The notes: generated by a model not told the origin, from the letters alone. A stretch of DNA of 64,000 bases from Lactobacillus huangpiensis (GCF_019972815.1 NZ_BPPA01000008.1:27041-91040), one strand, 5' to 3'; positions 45,350 to 54,804 are shown, counted from the first letter of the stretch. Numbers and translations: made by a program.

Positions 45350-45997
45350 TTATATTACGTTTTGAGTCCAAAAATTTTGATAAAAATTATATAATTTCTT
45401 TAAAGCTTGAGTCCGATATTCATTCGGAGTCAGGCTTTTTGGTTTAACAATTGGTGCCTTAGAATTATTATCGCTGCCCTTAGTCGTGGGACTTGTAGGT
45501 GTTGTTCTGTCAGTCAATTTAACATTAATAAAATCGTTTGACATCAAAACTTCTGGCTTATCAAGGCTAATATCTTGTTGATCGACAATCCTGCTATTTA
45601 GCAAAGTTGATACAATCACCTTGCTATCGCTCTTTTGCACAGTCACATGCAATTCATTGCCGACTGTGCCAGGAAATTTTGCGGTAAATGCCCACGGTAA
45701 TGACTCATCGTTGGCTGTTGCCGCAACACCATCATTGTTGTTTAACAATAAAACTGTGTTTGCTCCTTTGAGCACTTCATGCAAAGTTTGCAACTCTGGC
45801 TCATCAATATCATGGCCAAGCAATGCTTTAAAGTTAGAGTCACTGTTTATTTTAATAATCCCTTTAGCTCCCCAGTTAAGTTGTGTGCTAACTGGTAGTA
45901 ATGTCCGCCCAATATCTGTGCCATTGTTGTTATTGCCCTTACCGACAACGTTAAAATAGGCACCAGGACGGCGTTTGTTCTGTGTTTTCCAACTCAT
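45350..45997 (-). CDS. Phage tail sheath protein, truncated (XkdK-like N-terminal part)
   Basis: 215 residues where sheath proteins have about 430-470. The first 165 or so match the N-terminal sheath region of PBSX XkdK-type proteins: KTQNKRRPGAYFNVVGKG, NWGAKGIIKINSDSNF, LKGANTVLLLNNNDGV and AKFPGTVGNELHVTV. From about 166 the sequence becomes a low-complexity linker (TTPTSPTTKGSDNNSKAP) and a basic helix that does not look like sheath. I infer a deletion that joined the sheath gene to unrelated sequence. It could not build a normal tail. Confidence 0.82.
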   Translation of the reverse strand: MSWKTQNKRRPGAYFNVVGKGNNNNGTDIGRTLLPVSTQLNWGAKGIIKINSDSNFKALLGHDIDEPELQTLHEVLKGANTVLLLNNNDGVAATANDESLPWAFTAKFPGTVGNELHVTVQKSDSKVIVSTLLNSRIVDQQDISLDKPEVLMSNDFINVKLTDRTTPTSPTTKGSDNNSKAPIVKPKSLTPNEYRTQALKKLYNFYQNFWTQNVI

Positions 45998-46401
45998 TTA
46001 ATATTTCCTTTCACTTCTTCATTGTTTAATTTGATTTCATCTTTTTTATCCGGGTAAAACCTACCCCAAACTTCGAATTGATAAATTAGCGTATTGTCTT
46101 CTTGTTGAGTTACTTGAATATGTCTTAGCGGAGCATAGTCTTTTAGCTCTAGCAAACCACTCAAGAGATAATCTTCCACACGTTCCATATCTGTTTTTGG
46201 ATTTTTAGGATTAGGAAAATATATAACCTGATAAGCATACTTTCGAGTCTGCCTATCAAACATTTCAGGAGCTGAACTAGTATCAATCTTCTCAATAAAA
46301 AAAGACGGTTCAGTAAAGCCGTCTGCTTGGTTTTCAGTGTAAATTGTTGCCTCAGGGAATAACCGTGCTATCTCGTCAGCAATACGTTCAATGATCGTCA
46401 T
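45994..46401 (-). CDS. Phage tail-completion/minor structural protein (XkdJ-like position)
   Basis: A 135-residue protein located between the gp10-like gene and the sheath gene, each overlapping by 4 bp (ATGA). The start TIIERIADEIARLFPEATIY and central KYAYQVIYFPNP are typical of the small DUF6838-like head-tail or tail-terminator proteins at this position in PBSX-type phages. Assignment rests mainly on order and size. Confidence 0.65.
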   Translation of the reverse strand: MTIIERIADEIARLFPEATIYTENQADGFTEPSFFIEKIDTSSAPEMFDRQTRKYAYQVIYFPNPKNPKTDMERVEDYLLSGLLELKDYAPLRHIQVTQQEDNTLIYQFEVWGRFYPDKKDEIKLNNEEVKGNIK

Positions 46402-46838
46402 TCCATCAGTCTCCTTAAAATATCGTCCATTACTGGCGTAATCAGCTGTGGGATCTGATTGGAGGTCTGCTTAGTTGCTTCCTGCAGGAAATGCTGACCA
46501 GGAACCCAGCTTACCTTTAGCCTTTTGCCAATAGAAGGAACATATCTGCCTGGCGTCTGTCTATGTCCGTTCTCAACAAAAGATGCATAGTTTTTCCCAT
46601 TTCTAAGTTCGATCGAGATGTCAGCCCCTGAAAAAATCGGACCATTTAATTGCCAACTCCGTCTTAAATCGCCAGTCTTAACAGGCGTGTTTGCTTCTGC
46701 ATTGCGCTTATAGGTCTCTCCCACATTCTTAACGCTTTTTTTGACTTCACTTTTAAGCTGACCGCCTGATACCTGAGCATTGACATGCTTGGCAAATTCT
46801 TCAAATTGACTATTGTCAAAATCTCCAAATGCGCTCAT
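46398..46838 (-). CDS. HK97 gp10-like head-tail/tail-completion protein
   Basis: A 146-residue protein with the gp10-family pattern: an N-terminal helix, then NTPVKTGDLRRSW (about 52-64), followed by YASFVENGHRQTPGRYVP. This family occupies the neck region. It overlaps both neighbours by 4 bp, indicating translational coupling. Confidence 0.85.
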   Translation of the reverse strand: MSAFGDFDNSQFEEFAKHVNAQVSGGQLKSEVKKSVKNVGETYKRNAEANTPVKTGDLRRSWQLNGPIFSGADISIELRNGKNYASFVENGHRQTPGRYVPSIGKRLKVSWVPGQHFLQEATKQTSNQIPQLITPVMDDILRRLME

Positions 46839-47203
46839 GCTTTTTCATCCCTTGTCATTGCTATTTCTTGGTGGCTCACATAGCCTGAATAGCCTTTACT
46901 GCTACGCTTATACTTCGTCACCTTGCCATTAACATCAGTCACAATAATAGTCGCACCTGCTGGCACATCTATTCCTGTTCTAATCAGTAAAGTAGCATCG
47001 TATTCATCAGTGCCATAAAACGACTGTTCACTGGCTTTTAAGCCTTTGAGTATAACCTTAGCTGGTTCATCTGTAACTATCGTCACAGGCTCACTCGAGG
47101 TTATATGATGCTCGTTAACTACTTTCTTAGTTGCTTGAATAGTTACCTTGTCATTCCATAATTTTGGGGCTACTTCTTTCAACTTGTTAAAAGCATCAAT
47201 CAT
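46835..47203 (-). CDS. Phage head-tail connector (head closure) protein
   Basis: A 122-residue mostly beta protein (VPAGATIIVTDVNGKVTKYKRSS near the C-terminus) in the slot of XkdH/head-closure proteins, between the gp6-like connector and gp10-like gene. It overlaps both by 4 bp. Identity rests on position and size. Confidence 0.65.
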   Translation of the reverse strand: MIDAFNKLKEVAPKLWNDKVTIQATKKVVNEHHITSSEPVTIVTDEPAKVILKGLKASEQSFYGTDEYDATLLIRTGIDVPAGATIIVTDVNGKVTKYKRSSKGYSGYVSHQEIAMTRDEKA

Positions 47204-47559
47204 TGCGGTAGTCTCCTAAAATGAATTAGGTCGTTGATAAAGTCATCTGTAATCGGGTTAAGCTTTTGCATTTGAGCATAAAGTTCTGCTGGCGAGCCGA
47301 AGTTAACCGACACATCACCTTCACTAATTGAATTGACGGTATCATTACTAGTCCATTCGTGTGTCTGTATTAATTGCAAACACATTGCCGTGATAGTGCT
47401 ATCTATTTCTGGAGGCAATTCATCAATAGGTATATTAGTAAAGTTGTCCACCGATTTAATTACTCTGTCTATACTGAAATCTATCAGATCATTATTTGAT
47501 TTGTCACCCAATAATTGGGCGATCTTATCTTTAATCTCCTTTTTACGTTCGTCATTCAT
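47200..47559 (-). CDS. Phage head-tail connector protein (gp6/gp15-like)
   Basis: A 119-residue largely helical protein immediately after the capsid gene (3-bp gap). It has DNFTNIPIDELPPEIDSTITAMCLQLI, the pattern of the small helical adaptor that binds the portal ring. Function is assigned from order, length and helicity. Confidence 0.7.
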   Translation of the reverse strand: MNDERKKEIKDKIAQLLGDKSNNDLIDFSIDRVIKSVDNFTNIPIDELPPEIDSTITAMCLQLIQTHEWTSNDTVNSISEGDVSVNFGSPAELYAQMQKLNPITDDFINDLIHFRRLPQ

Positions 47560-47561
47560 CT

Positions 47562-48527
47562 TTACTTTCCACTCTTGCTTGCAGTTTTAGTGCTACTTGC
47601 CTTAGTTGATGGTGCTTGTGGAGCAACTTTGTCTGCAATCACAAACTGAATACCTGCTGTCTTGGTATTAAGCAGTAGAACATCATTATATGCTTGCTCG
47701 TAATAAAGCCAGTTACCGCTTGATTTAGCGCTTGGTGAATCAAAACCTGCAAAAGTATATTTCTCTGGTGCAATTTGAACACCGTTGTAGATCAACATCA
47801 TTTCAATTTGTTTAGAATCATCAATAGTCTTTGCGCCAACTGTGAAGTCGTATGCTGTTTGCATTAAATCAGACGGAATTACAACAATGTTTACATCATC
47901 TAAGCTGTAAACTGTACGTTGTACATTGTTTGGATCTTTGAGTGTTAAGCCACGGTTCATTGCCTCAGCTTGCTTAAGGATTGCATTGATCTTTGGCGTT
48001 ACGTACAAGTATCTGTTTTGATTTGGAATTCTTGCTTCATCAAAATCGACCATCATATTATCAAAGGCAGTAAGAATGTTCTTTTCATCCAACGTATCAG
48101 TGGTAATACCTTTGCCACCGTCTTTAGTTTGTTTCTCTAAAAATAGCTTACTAAACATGTATTTATCCATTTCGGGCATTTTCTCGTCCAGATTGAATTG
48201 ACGGGTAATGTTAGCAATTGATACTACATAGTTAGTTTGATCAATGTCAGATGGGTCAACTAGTGTGCTCCAGTAACGCTCATTAGTTAACTCGTATGAG
48301 TCCCAGTCGTTGCTATAGTTAGCCTTAATATCGGTTATTTCACGTCTTTTTCTGTCTCTACGTCCTTCTTCAATTGTTAATCTTGGAAGTTTGATATGCT
48401 TAGCGCCATCAAATGAAATCAAACCATTACTTGGCGAGTTCCAAAGTGGAGCAGTATACAAGTGCCCATCGTAAAACGCTTGTTGTACTGCTTGTTGGTA
48501 TTGTTCTGCGTAATTAACTGTTTCCAT
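47562..48527 (-). CDS. Phage major capsid protein
   Basis: A 321-residue HK97-fold-like capsid protein found between scaffold and connector genes. Recognisable parts are RERRDRKRREITDIKANYSNDWDSY-like basic arm (about 55-78), VSIANITRQFNLDEKMPEMD and YLYVTPKINAILKQAE. A low-complexity A/S/T/K tail (about 303-321) is unusual. It abuts the scaffold stop by 1 bp. Confidence 0.88.
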   Translation of the reverse strand: METVNYAEQYQQAVQQAFYDGHLYTAPLWNSPSNGLISFDGAKHIKLPRLTIEEGRRDRKRREITDIKANYSNDWDSYELTNERYWSTLVDPSDIDQTNYVVSIANITRQFNLDEKMPEMDKYMFSKLFLEKQTKDGGKGITTDTLDEKNILTAFDNMMVDFDEARIPNQNRYLYVTPKINAILKQAEAMNRGLTLKDPNNVQRTVYSLDDVNIVVIPSDLMQTAYDFTVGAKTIDDSKQIEMMLIYNGVQIAPEKYTFAGFDSPSAKSSGNWLYYEQAYNDVLLLNTKTAGIQFVIADKVAPQAPSTKASSTKTASKSGK

Positions 48528-49081
48528 TATTTATTATTCTCTCCTTTAAAAACATTAGTCATCGTGGCTACTGGATCAGGATCGGTCTTACCACCACCAC
48601 CTTGTGGTTGATACGGCTCTTTACTTCCATGGTCGAATAAATAGCCATCTGATTTCTGCAATGAACTAATTTGATCGTCTAAGCCTTCTACTTCGCCTTT
48701 GTCGTTGAGTTTTACATCATCAAGATTCAGCAGAGCTTTCGCAGCCTTGGAATTGCGTACTTTAGCTTTGCCTAGAGCACTGTCGACTGCGCTATTAAGC
48801 TTGGTTTGTTGCAATTCTTTAGTCAGGTTTTCTGTGTCCTGTTTGTATTTGTTTTGCAGCTCCTTGAATTCGTTGCTGAGTTCCTCGTTGTCTCCTGCTT
48901 GCTTTTTGAGTGACTTCAAATCCTTATCTCGTTCAGCAATTTGCGACTGCAAAGACTCATTCGTCTTATTCAGTTCCTCCATTTTGGACTTTGCGCTCTC
49001 AACGTCAGCACCATGTAGGCTCATTACTTTGTCAATTTGTTCATCGTTTAGGTTTAATTTTTTTAGTTCTTCACGTTTCAT
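48527..49081 (-). CDS. Phage scaffolding protein (GP20-like)
   Basis: 184 residues, highly charged and coiled-coil from about 25 to 105 (AERDKDLKSLKKQAGDNEEL), ending in a Gly/Pro-rich linker and a short conserved helix (TMTNVFKGENN). This is the GP20/scaffold architecture. It directly precedes the capsid gene. GAGAGG is the ribosome site. An upstream terminator at 49171-49194 separates it from the toxin cargo genes. Confidence 0.88.
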   Translation of the reverse strand: MKREELKKLNLNDEQIDKVMSLHGADVESAKSKMEELNKTNESLQSQIAERDKDLKSLKKQAGDNEELSNEFKELQNKYKQDTENLTKELQQTKLNSAVDSALGKAKVRNSKAAKALLNLDDVKLNDKGEVEGLDDQISSLQKSDGYLFDHGSKEPYQPQGGGGKTDPDPVATMTNVFKGENNK

Positions 49082-49170
49082 TTATTTGTTTCCTCTCTCG
49101 CTTCTTTTTACGTGGGGCGGCCACAAATCAAGGCATAAAAAATAAGCCTTTTTACGCCATGCTTGGGGCA

Positions 49171-49194
49171 CAAAAAAAGTAGCTGTTAAGCTAC
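49171..49194 (-). terminator. Internal terminator within the late operon
   Basis: On the minus strand GTAGCT/AGCTAC form a 6-bp stem with a 4-base loop, followed by seven U. It lies immediately after the 130-residue cargo gene. Another AAGGC/GCCTT stem follows at about 49132-49153. It could partly isolate the MuF-cargo genes from the capsid genes. Confidence 0.7.
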
Positions 49195-49195
49195 A

Positions 49196-49588
49196 TTAAT
49201 TGTTTTGATTATTATTTTCAGAAATTTTTTTTCTAGCTTTTTCTGCAAAATACTCCTTATTATACTTTTTAGATAATTTTCTATAAAGTTCTATACCCTT
49301 TTCAGTCATTGGAGATTGATCTCCATAATGAAAAGTAATTAGAGTTGAGGTAATGTCTATATTAGAGTCTTTAAGATACCCATTTATTATTAACCACAGT
49401 ACTGTTTCTTTTATTTTTTCAAAAGTAAAACCATAAGTAAAATCTTCTTTGTCATCAGAAAATGTTCCTTTGGGGCTAATTATCCCAGAACCTTTTAGGG
49501 TATCAAAATTATCCGAATACATTTTTATATTTTTCAATTCAAAAAAAGCAATTCTTTCATATAAATCCTTACTTTGTTTGTCTTCCAT
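49196..49588 (-). CDS. Phage cargo protein of unknown function (winged-helix-like)
   Basis: A 130-residue soluble charged protein. The middle (about 55-100: FEKIKETVLWLIINGYLKDS ... YGDQSPMTEKGIELYRKL) has the spacing of a winged-helix domain as in YjcQ-like phage proteins, but I cannot identify it firmly. GGGAG precedes the ATG. It lies between the candidate immunity gene and a terminator, outside the essential head genes, so it is probably cargo. It could be a second immunity protein. Confidence 0.6.
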   Translation of the reverse strand: MEDKQSKDLYERIAFFELKNIKMYSDNFDTLKGSGIISPKGTFSDDKEDFTYGFTFEKIKETVLWLIINGYLKDSNIDITSTLITFHYGDQSPMTEKGIELYRKLSKKYNKEYFAEKARKKISENNNQNN

Positions 49589-49627
49589 TTTATTTCTCCC
49601 ATTATTAAAGGCTTAAAAATATAATAA

Positions 49628-49879
49628 CTACCACAGAACATCATCAAACTTAGAATATAGTTCTGATAACTTTTTACCATCAATTTCGAAGTTCAATACT
49701 TCATTAATATTTTTAAATTTTTTAATATAGTCACCACTGCCAAGCTCACGTCTCTCAGAAAAGTCAGGTGCATTTGGGTCAGGTTCCAATAACCAACGCC
49801 GATTATTTAAAGTGAACTCTATTTCGTATCCTATTTCAATTAACTCTCTAAATTGAGCTAAGCTCTTAATCTTGCTCAT
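49628..49879 (-). CDS. Candidate immunity protein for the MuF toxin
   Basis: An 83-residue acidic protein. Its start codon overlaps the end of the MuF gene by 14 bp, and its ribosome site AGGAGGTGG is embedded in the toxin's last codons. The pattern IEIGYEIEFTLNNRRWLLEPD then ... IDGKKLSELYSKFDDVLW is like small single-domain proteins often found next to polymorphic toxins. Immunity function is inferred from size, acidity and tight coupling. Confidence 0.55.
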   Translation of the reverse strand: MSKIKSLAQFRELIEIGYEIEFTLNNRRWLLEPDPNAPDFSERRELGSGDYIKKFKNINEVLNFEIDGKKLSELYSKFDDVLW

Positions 49880-51254
49880 TATTGTGCCACCTCCTTAAGT
49901 CCTCAATTTCGTTTTCTGTTAATGATCTACCAGCTCTTCTATATAGTCTTATTTTACCACGGCTTTTATCAAATTGTTTTACCCAAAAGTGCACATGAGG
50001 TACGATCATATGCATTTTTTTATTGCCATGGTCAGTTAAGTCTAAATCTTTGTCAACAAAACCTGTTTCATCGTAATATCTATATTTAACCAACTTTCCC
50101 TTGTATAATCTGCCAATAACTGATAAAGGTTTACCTTTAGTCGACATGTTATGCATTTCTTTTATAGATGGAACAACTTTTTCATATTTATTAATACGAT
50201 TTTGTTCCTTTTCATTAACATGTCTAATTTCAATTTGTTTCTTCCACTCGTTAAAAGTCATGTTTTCAACATATTCACCCTTGCCCGATTCAGGATCACG
50301 AGCCCATCTTTCAGAACTATCTGGTAATCCTTCGAAATATGGCATCGTGGTACATCTACAATATGGGTGTATTAGTGGATAATTCAAGCCCTCTACTTTG
50401 TCTTTTAAATCGAAGACTTTCTCGTCCAAATGCGCACACTCATCACACGTATGTGACTCCAGTGTCGCTAAATATTGGTATTGCTCAACTCCTTCTTCTT
50501 TATAGGCATTGGCTGTTGCAGTTTCAGCTACATGTCCCATCTCAGTAATAACAAGCCTATGCAGTTGATAGTCTTCAACGTCTTTTAGTCGCTGTCGCAT
50601 CATTTTAAATATCTGTTCGTTGGAATGACCTAGAACTGATCCTCGCAATAATGCATCTCCTAGCTCATTCGGCAATATCTCTGTGTAATTTTTCCAAAGC
50701 CTCTTTGAGAAATCACTGCCACGCCAAGGCTTGTTTACGATGGCTTTTACTTGGTACTCATTAACATTAGCAAAGCTACTCGATAATTTAGCCTTCTCTA
50801 TTTGTGTTAAATAGATGCTGTGCATGTAAGTTTGTTGATACTGGTTAGATAGACTGTTTTCCATTTTATTTGTCTCAGAGGTAGCGTATTGAGCTAACAG
50901 GTTAGTTAATTGCTCGTCTATATTCTCCAAACGTGACAACTGACTTTGAAAATACTCAGTGTCTAATTCTTTATCAAAGCCGCCAGCTTTAGCCTTAGCT
51001 TTGAACTCTTTTAAAGTCATGTGCCAGTCACGAGTACCGATTGTTGACAGTATCTTACGAGCATCTTTAACCGTAATCTCCTGATTAGCAGCATATCGTT
51101 TAAGCCAATAGTTAACTTCCTGCTCTAATACCTGCTCGACCTCTTTAAGGCGAGCCCGCATTGCCGTTTCATATTCAGCAGTATTTTGCAATTGTTGCTG
51201 TTTCTCATACAAAAAACGACGTTTCCAATAATTAACTTCCCTTTTCGTCGTCAT
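49866..51254 (-). CDS. MuF/SPP1 gp7-family minor head protein with C-terminal toxin-like domain
   Basis: 462 residues. Residues about 1-320 form the MuF/gp7 head-morphogenesis domain: a coiled N-terminus, HRLVITEMGHVAETATANAY, and a zinc-like CDECAHLD ... HPYCRCTTMP. A linker (about 320-380) leads to a distinct C-terminal domain with GRLYKGKLVKYRYYDETGF, DLDLTDHGN and HMIVPHVHFWV. That is the layout of phage MuF polymorphic toxins, where a toxin is injected with the DNA. ATG 51254 follows GGCGGTG; a GTG three codons upstream is an alternative. It overlaps portal. Confidence 0.85.
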   Translation of the reverse strand: MTTKREVNYWKRRFLYEKQQQLQNTAEYETAMRARLKEVEQVLEQEVNYWLKRYAANQEITVKDARKILSTIGTRDWHMTLKEFKAKAKAGGFDKELDTEYFQSQLSRLENIDEQLTNLLAQYATSETNKMENSLSNQYQQTYMHSIYLTQIEKAKLSSSFANVNEYQVKAIVNKPWRGSDFSKRLWKNYTEILPNELGDALLRGSVLGHSNEQIFKMMRQRLKDVEDYQLHRLVITEMGHVAETATANAYKEEGVEQYQYLATLESHTCDECAHLDEKVFDLKDKVEGLNYPLIHPYCRCTTMPYFEGLPDSSERWARDPESGKGEYVENMTFNEWKKQIEIRHVNEKEQNRINKYEKVVPSIKEMHNMSTKGKPLSVIGRLYKGKLVKYRYYDETGFVDKDLDLTDHGNKKMHMIVPHVHFWVKQFDKSRGKIRLYRRAGRSLTENEIEDLRRWHNNEQD

Positions 51255-52653
51255 TATTGTCACCGCCGTTTAGGATGTCAGGGTTACCATACTGATCATT
51301 ATGGTTTTTAACATCTTCTTCTTGGTCTTTCATTTCCTGTTGCCAGTCTTCAACTATAGGGTTCGCTTTTGCTATCGCCTCTTTGCTAGTCCAATTTGCC
51401 AGTTGGCTCACCACTTGCGCTTTTTCAACATCATTTTGAATTGCGGTTCTAGTCCAAGTTTGCTCTATCGGTCGACTATCAGCGTCAGCGACATGCAGCC
51501 AGTTCATAATTGCCCGGACTAGCTCTGTTAAAGCGTCCCTAAAATATGCTTCCGTCTTTGCTGCCTTTAATTCAAGGTGAGAATACAACATCTTAATAGC
51601 TGTTCCTGTGGCATTGTTGGTTTTAAAATCAGTTGGGTCAATTCCCTGTGCATGAACAAAGATGCTTGTTTTGGTGATCTCAAGCATTGAATTTCTTGCT
51701 TCGGTTGGAATATCAATTGCCATCTGGTCTACTCCAGAGGCATCAGCATTGCCCAAATTTGCGATTTTAATTGCCTTATATTTTTGTAAGTTTTTTCTGA
51801 ATTCGCCAAAATCTTGATCATCATAGTTTTTAAGAACAAGGAAAACCTGCTGAATATCGTCTAGGTCATTAACATAGCCGTTATAAATTTTGTCATAAAC
51901 GTCTATTAAGCCTTTGTAATGATATAGATCTGGCTGTTTTTCTTTGTTTTTAGGAAAGGCTATAAATGGAATACGACCTAGACCATGATGGTTGACACTT
52001 GATGTACCAGTTTCTACGCCTGTCGTTGCATCATAGATTGCAAATCTATCGTCCAGTGGTTGAAGATCGGTAAATTGCTCATCTCTCGATTTAAAAGCAG
52101 TAACTGTCTGTTCATCCCAATATTCATGTACCCAATGATACTTGGCTGTGTCTGGATTTAACTCTTTGTAAGAACGTCTAAGTGCAACTAACTTACGGTT
52201 TAGGTCAGTAGAGTATATTGGGGTTATCTGATCAGGTGGCACAATTGCATATCTGAATTGACCATCTGTGTCAATCCAGTAATGTAGCCATGCTATACCT
52301 GCATTTGCTGCATCTACCACTAGTTCATTAAGTCTCAAGCCGAAGTTATCGCCCAGTGTATTTTTAATTTGTTGGTTGAGCTTATCATCATCAACGTCTA
52401 TTGTCGGTGGCTTCGTGGCTAAATAGCCTGCTTTCTGGTCAACAAGCAATTGATGAAAATTAGAACTTACTCTGTTATCAGCAGCTCTAAAAGGGTTTTT
52501 GCTTTCCTTACCAGCATCTTCTTCTTTTGTTTTAGATTCGCCATTGTTCTTTAAAGTAATATCATTCTTGTTTAAATAATATCGCTTAGATGTACTGTAT
52601 TTCGAAATAAACTCTGTCCTTCTTGCTTGCGTATTTTGCAGCAGTTTCTTCAT
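51232..52653 (-). CDS. Phage portal protein (SPP1 gp6 family)
   Basis: A 473-residue portal monomer. It has ADNRVSSNFHQLLVDQKAGYLA and PPTIDVDDD near the N-terminus, GRIPFIAFPKNKEKQPDL, and DIQQVFLVLKNYDDQDFGEF, as in SPP1-type portals. Twelve or so copies form the packaging vertex. The start is ATG 52653, which has GGAAG eight bases upstream. The C-terminus is acidic and overlaps the MuF gene by 23 bp. Confidence 0.92.
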   Translation of the reverse strand: MKKLLQNTQARRTEFISKYSTSKRYYLNKNDITLKNNGESKTKEEDAGKESKNPFRAADNRVSSNFHQLLVDQKAGYLATKPPTIDVDDDKLNQQIKNTLGDNFGLRLNELVVDAANAGIAWLHYWIDTDGQFRYAIVPPDQITPIYSTDLNRKLVALRRSYKELNPDTAKYHWVHEYWDEQTVTAFKSRDEQFTDLQPLDDRFAIYDATTGVETGTSSVNHHGLGRIPFIAFPKNKEKQPDLYHYKGLIDVYDKIYNGYVNDLDDIQQVFLVLKNYDDQDFGEFRKNLQKYKAIKIANLGNADASGVDQMAIDIPTEARNSMLEITKTSIFVHAQGIDPTDFKTNNATGTAIKMLYSHLELKAAKTEAYFRDALTELVRAIMNWLHVADADSRPIEQTWTRTAIQNDVEKAQVVSQLANWTSKEAIAKANPIVEDWQQEMKDQEEDVKNHNDQYGNPDILNGGDNNDDEKGS

Positions 52654-52658
52654 TGAAT

Positions 52659-53909
52659 CTACTTCCAAGGTTCGAAACCTCCTTTCTGTATCAATCTTTC
52701 TAGTGCATATCGTGTTGCGTCCATTGTGTGGTCATTACCATCCGGGTAGCCTGATTTATAATTACCATTCAAATCCAACTCAAATTCATAACCAGTAAAT
52801 TCTCGCCATGCATCTGGACATCTGGCAGGATCAATTACAATTTCTCGTAAGTCTTCAAGCCATTTATACCCATGATCTCGAGATCCTTGTCCTTTTCTAG
52901 CTCCATAAATGTTTAAACCCAAATCATGGTATTCGGCAATTGTTCCAGGGGATGCAGAATCAGCAATTACTGGCTCATTCAATGGATTACGTTGCTTAAT
53001 CATTTCAACGGCATCTCGGTTCTTAAGACCAACTCTTTCAAATTCGTCAAAAATAAAAATACGGCGTCTAGCCGCATCCCAATATATCTTTACATACGCA
53101 GTAGGATCGTGTGCAAAACCGAAGTCTAGACCATGATATACTTTGTCGAATCGGGCAATTTCATTGTCTGTAATAGCCCGTGTAGTAATGTTGTTGAACA
53201 CTTCTGCACCAGTACCTGTTACTTCACCTAGATACTCATGTCTATATGCTTTCTCATTGTCTTTTTTCAACTGCTCCGCATCTGCTAAGAACTCAATACC
53301 TAGCCACGACTTCGGAACAGAACGATAATCAGACAAATTAACCAACGTATCAGCTCTCATCTGTTCCTGATCTACAGCCTGATTAACCCAGTTAGACTGC
53401 CTAGCAGGTGGATTGTAAGAATAAAAGGTAATTATTCCAGAACCGCCACGTCCAAGAGATTGGTTGATTGAGCGAATCTCTTCCATGCCTTTAAACTCGG
53501 TAACCTCTTCAAAATGTTTGAACTTGGTATATCCTTGACGAAACGTTTGTGACTTAATCTTGCGTGGATCGTCTGCTCCCTTAAATCTAATTTGTTGTCC
53601 TGTTGGCTTAAAAGTCAACTGCATAGGACTAACAGATGACTGCCAATATTCGTCTACATGTAATAGATCAATTGCCCATAGATATTGCTCAAATACCGAA
53701 TCACGCAAGGTATTAGCTACTTTACGCAAAACAATGGCATTAGAGTTCTTATCTTGCATCACACCAAGAACAATCATAATTGAAATAAAAGAGGACTTGG
53801 TGCTGCCTCGTCCTCCCTTTAGCCAATAATTAGCATGTTTTTTGTTGTGTATGTCCCAAAAGAGGCTATAAAACGCAGGTGAGATGTTGTTTTTAAGACT
53901 TACTTGCAT
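52659..53909 (-). CDS. Phage terminase large subunit (PBSX XtmB type)
   Basis: A 416-residue DNA-packaging motor. It has ATPase Walker [11 protein letters not shown] (about 32-41), a Walker B region around [10 protein letters not shown], and a nuclease domain starting [14 protein letters not shown] with further acidic residues in IADSASPG and [20 protein letters not shown] selects ATG 53909. It lies between the small subunit and portal genes. Its coding region appears intact. Confidence 0.94.
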   Translation of the reverse strand: MQVSLKNNISPAFYSLFWDIHNKKHANYWLKGGRGSTKSSFISIMIVLGVMQDKNSNAIVLRKVANTLRDSVFEQYLWAIDLLHVDEYWQSSVSPMQLTFKPTGQQIRFKGADDPRKIKSQTFRQGYTKFKHFEEVTEFKGMEEIRSINQSLGRGGSGIITFYSYNPPARQSNWVNQAVDQEQMRADTLVNLSDYRSVPKSWLGIEFLADAEQLKKDNEKAYRHEYLGEVTGTGAEVFNNITTRAITDNEIARFDKVYHGLDFGFAHDPTAYVKIYWDAARRRIFIFDEFERVGLKNRDAVEMIKQRNPLNEPVIADSASPGTIAEYHDLGLNIYGARKGQGSRDHGYKWLEDLREIVIDPARCPDAWREFTGYEFELDLNGNYKSGYPDGNDHTMDATRYALERLIQKGGFEPWK

Positions 53910-54735
53910 TCTTATCCTCCTTTGGCACATCAAAATTGATGTTTACTGTTGTGTCATTGTCGTTATTTTGTTCTTTGAGCCACTCAAGCAGTTTGTCACG
54001 GGCTTTGGTTTTGTCATATAGCTCAATCGTGGCACCATCTTTTCCCTTGGTTATCTTCTTAATCAGAGAAGTATCAACTTGGTCTTTGTCCTTAAAGTAA
54101 AGATAGCTGTGGTGGATTGTGACCTGCTTGCCGTCAGCATCTAACACTGGCTTATCTTCAACAACATTTGTGCTTAGTTCATGACCTTTATCATCTTTGA
54201 AAGTCTTCTTGGTCTTTTTCTTTTCAACGAGCTTTTCTGACCAACTCCCGAAATTAAGATAATTGCCAATATCACCTTTGGCTTCCTTGGCTACATCTTC
54301 AATTAGGTCTAAAGGCTCAATAGCTAACTCTTTTAACTTAGCCTCACGAATATTTCTTATTTGTTCTTGAATACTAGGTTTTACTAACATTTGTGGACCA
54401 CATACGTTGGCCGTCTTGTAGCCACCGCCGAACACGTTTAAGTAAGCTTGAGTGGCATTGTAAAGCCTTAGATATTCAAGCACGAACTCTTTTTGCTTGT
54501 CTGGCAAATCACTGTCATTTAGTTCTGCAATGGCTTCACTCGTTGGTGTTTTTGTGTGCACATCTTTTCGAATAATGTGCACATCTTTTTTGCTTTTATT
54601 GCGCATCCATTTGTAACGTGTTTTCCATGACCTAACTGTATTCAGCGCCACACCATATTTTTCGGCAATGTCCTTGTACTTCATGCCTAACTCGTAGTCA
54701 TGTTGTGCCGCTATTCTTTTTTCCGAATCAGTCAC
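53893..54735 (-). CDS. Phage terminase small subunit (PBSX XtmA type)
   Basis: A 280-residue DNA-recognition subunit. It has an N-terminal HTH ([24 protein letters not shown]), a repeated KDVH element, and Terminase_2 helices ([22 protein letters not shown]). GTG start with GGAGGTGG upstream. It overlaps the large subunit's start by 17 bp. The DNA of the small repeat (GTGCACATCTTTT twice, about 54555-54590) mirrors the repeated peptide. Confidence 0.92.
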   Translation of the reverse strand: MTDSEKRIAAQHDYELGMKYKDIAEKYGVALNTVRSWKTRYKWMRNKSKKDVHIIRKDVHTKTPTSEAIAELNDSDLPDKQKEFVLEYLRLYNATQAYLNVFGGGYKTANVCGPQMLVKPSIQEQIRNIREAKLKELAIEPLDLIEDVAKEAKGDIGNYLNFGSWSEKLVEKKKTKKTFKDDKGHELSTNVVEDKPVLDADGKQVTIHHSYLYFKDKDQVDTSLIKKITKGKDGATIELYDKTKARDKLLEWLKEQNNDNDTTVNINFDVPKEDKNASKS

Positions 54736-54804
54736 ATCATTTCACCACCTCCTAATTTTAGGCAAATAAAAAGCACTCAGTTTAGAGTGCCTTAATCTTT
54801 ATTC

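Noticed and set aside
54555..54590. Direct repeat GTGCACATCTTTT as a regulatory or att repeat
   Set aside because: It lies in frame inside the terminase small subunit and encodes a repeated KDVH peptide, so coding duplication is enough to explain it.
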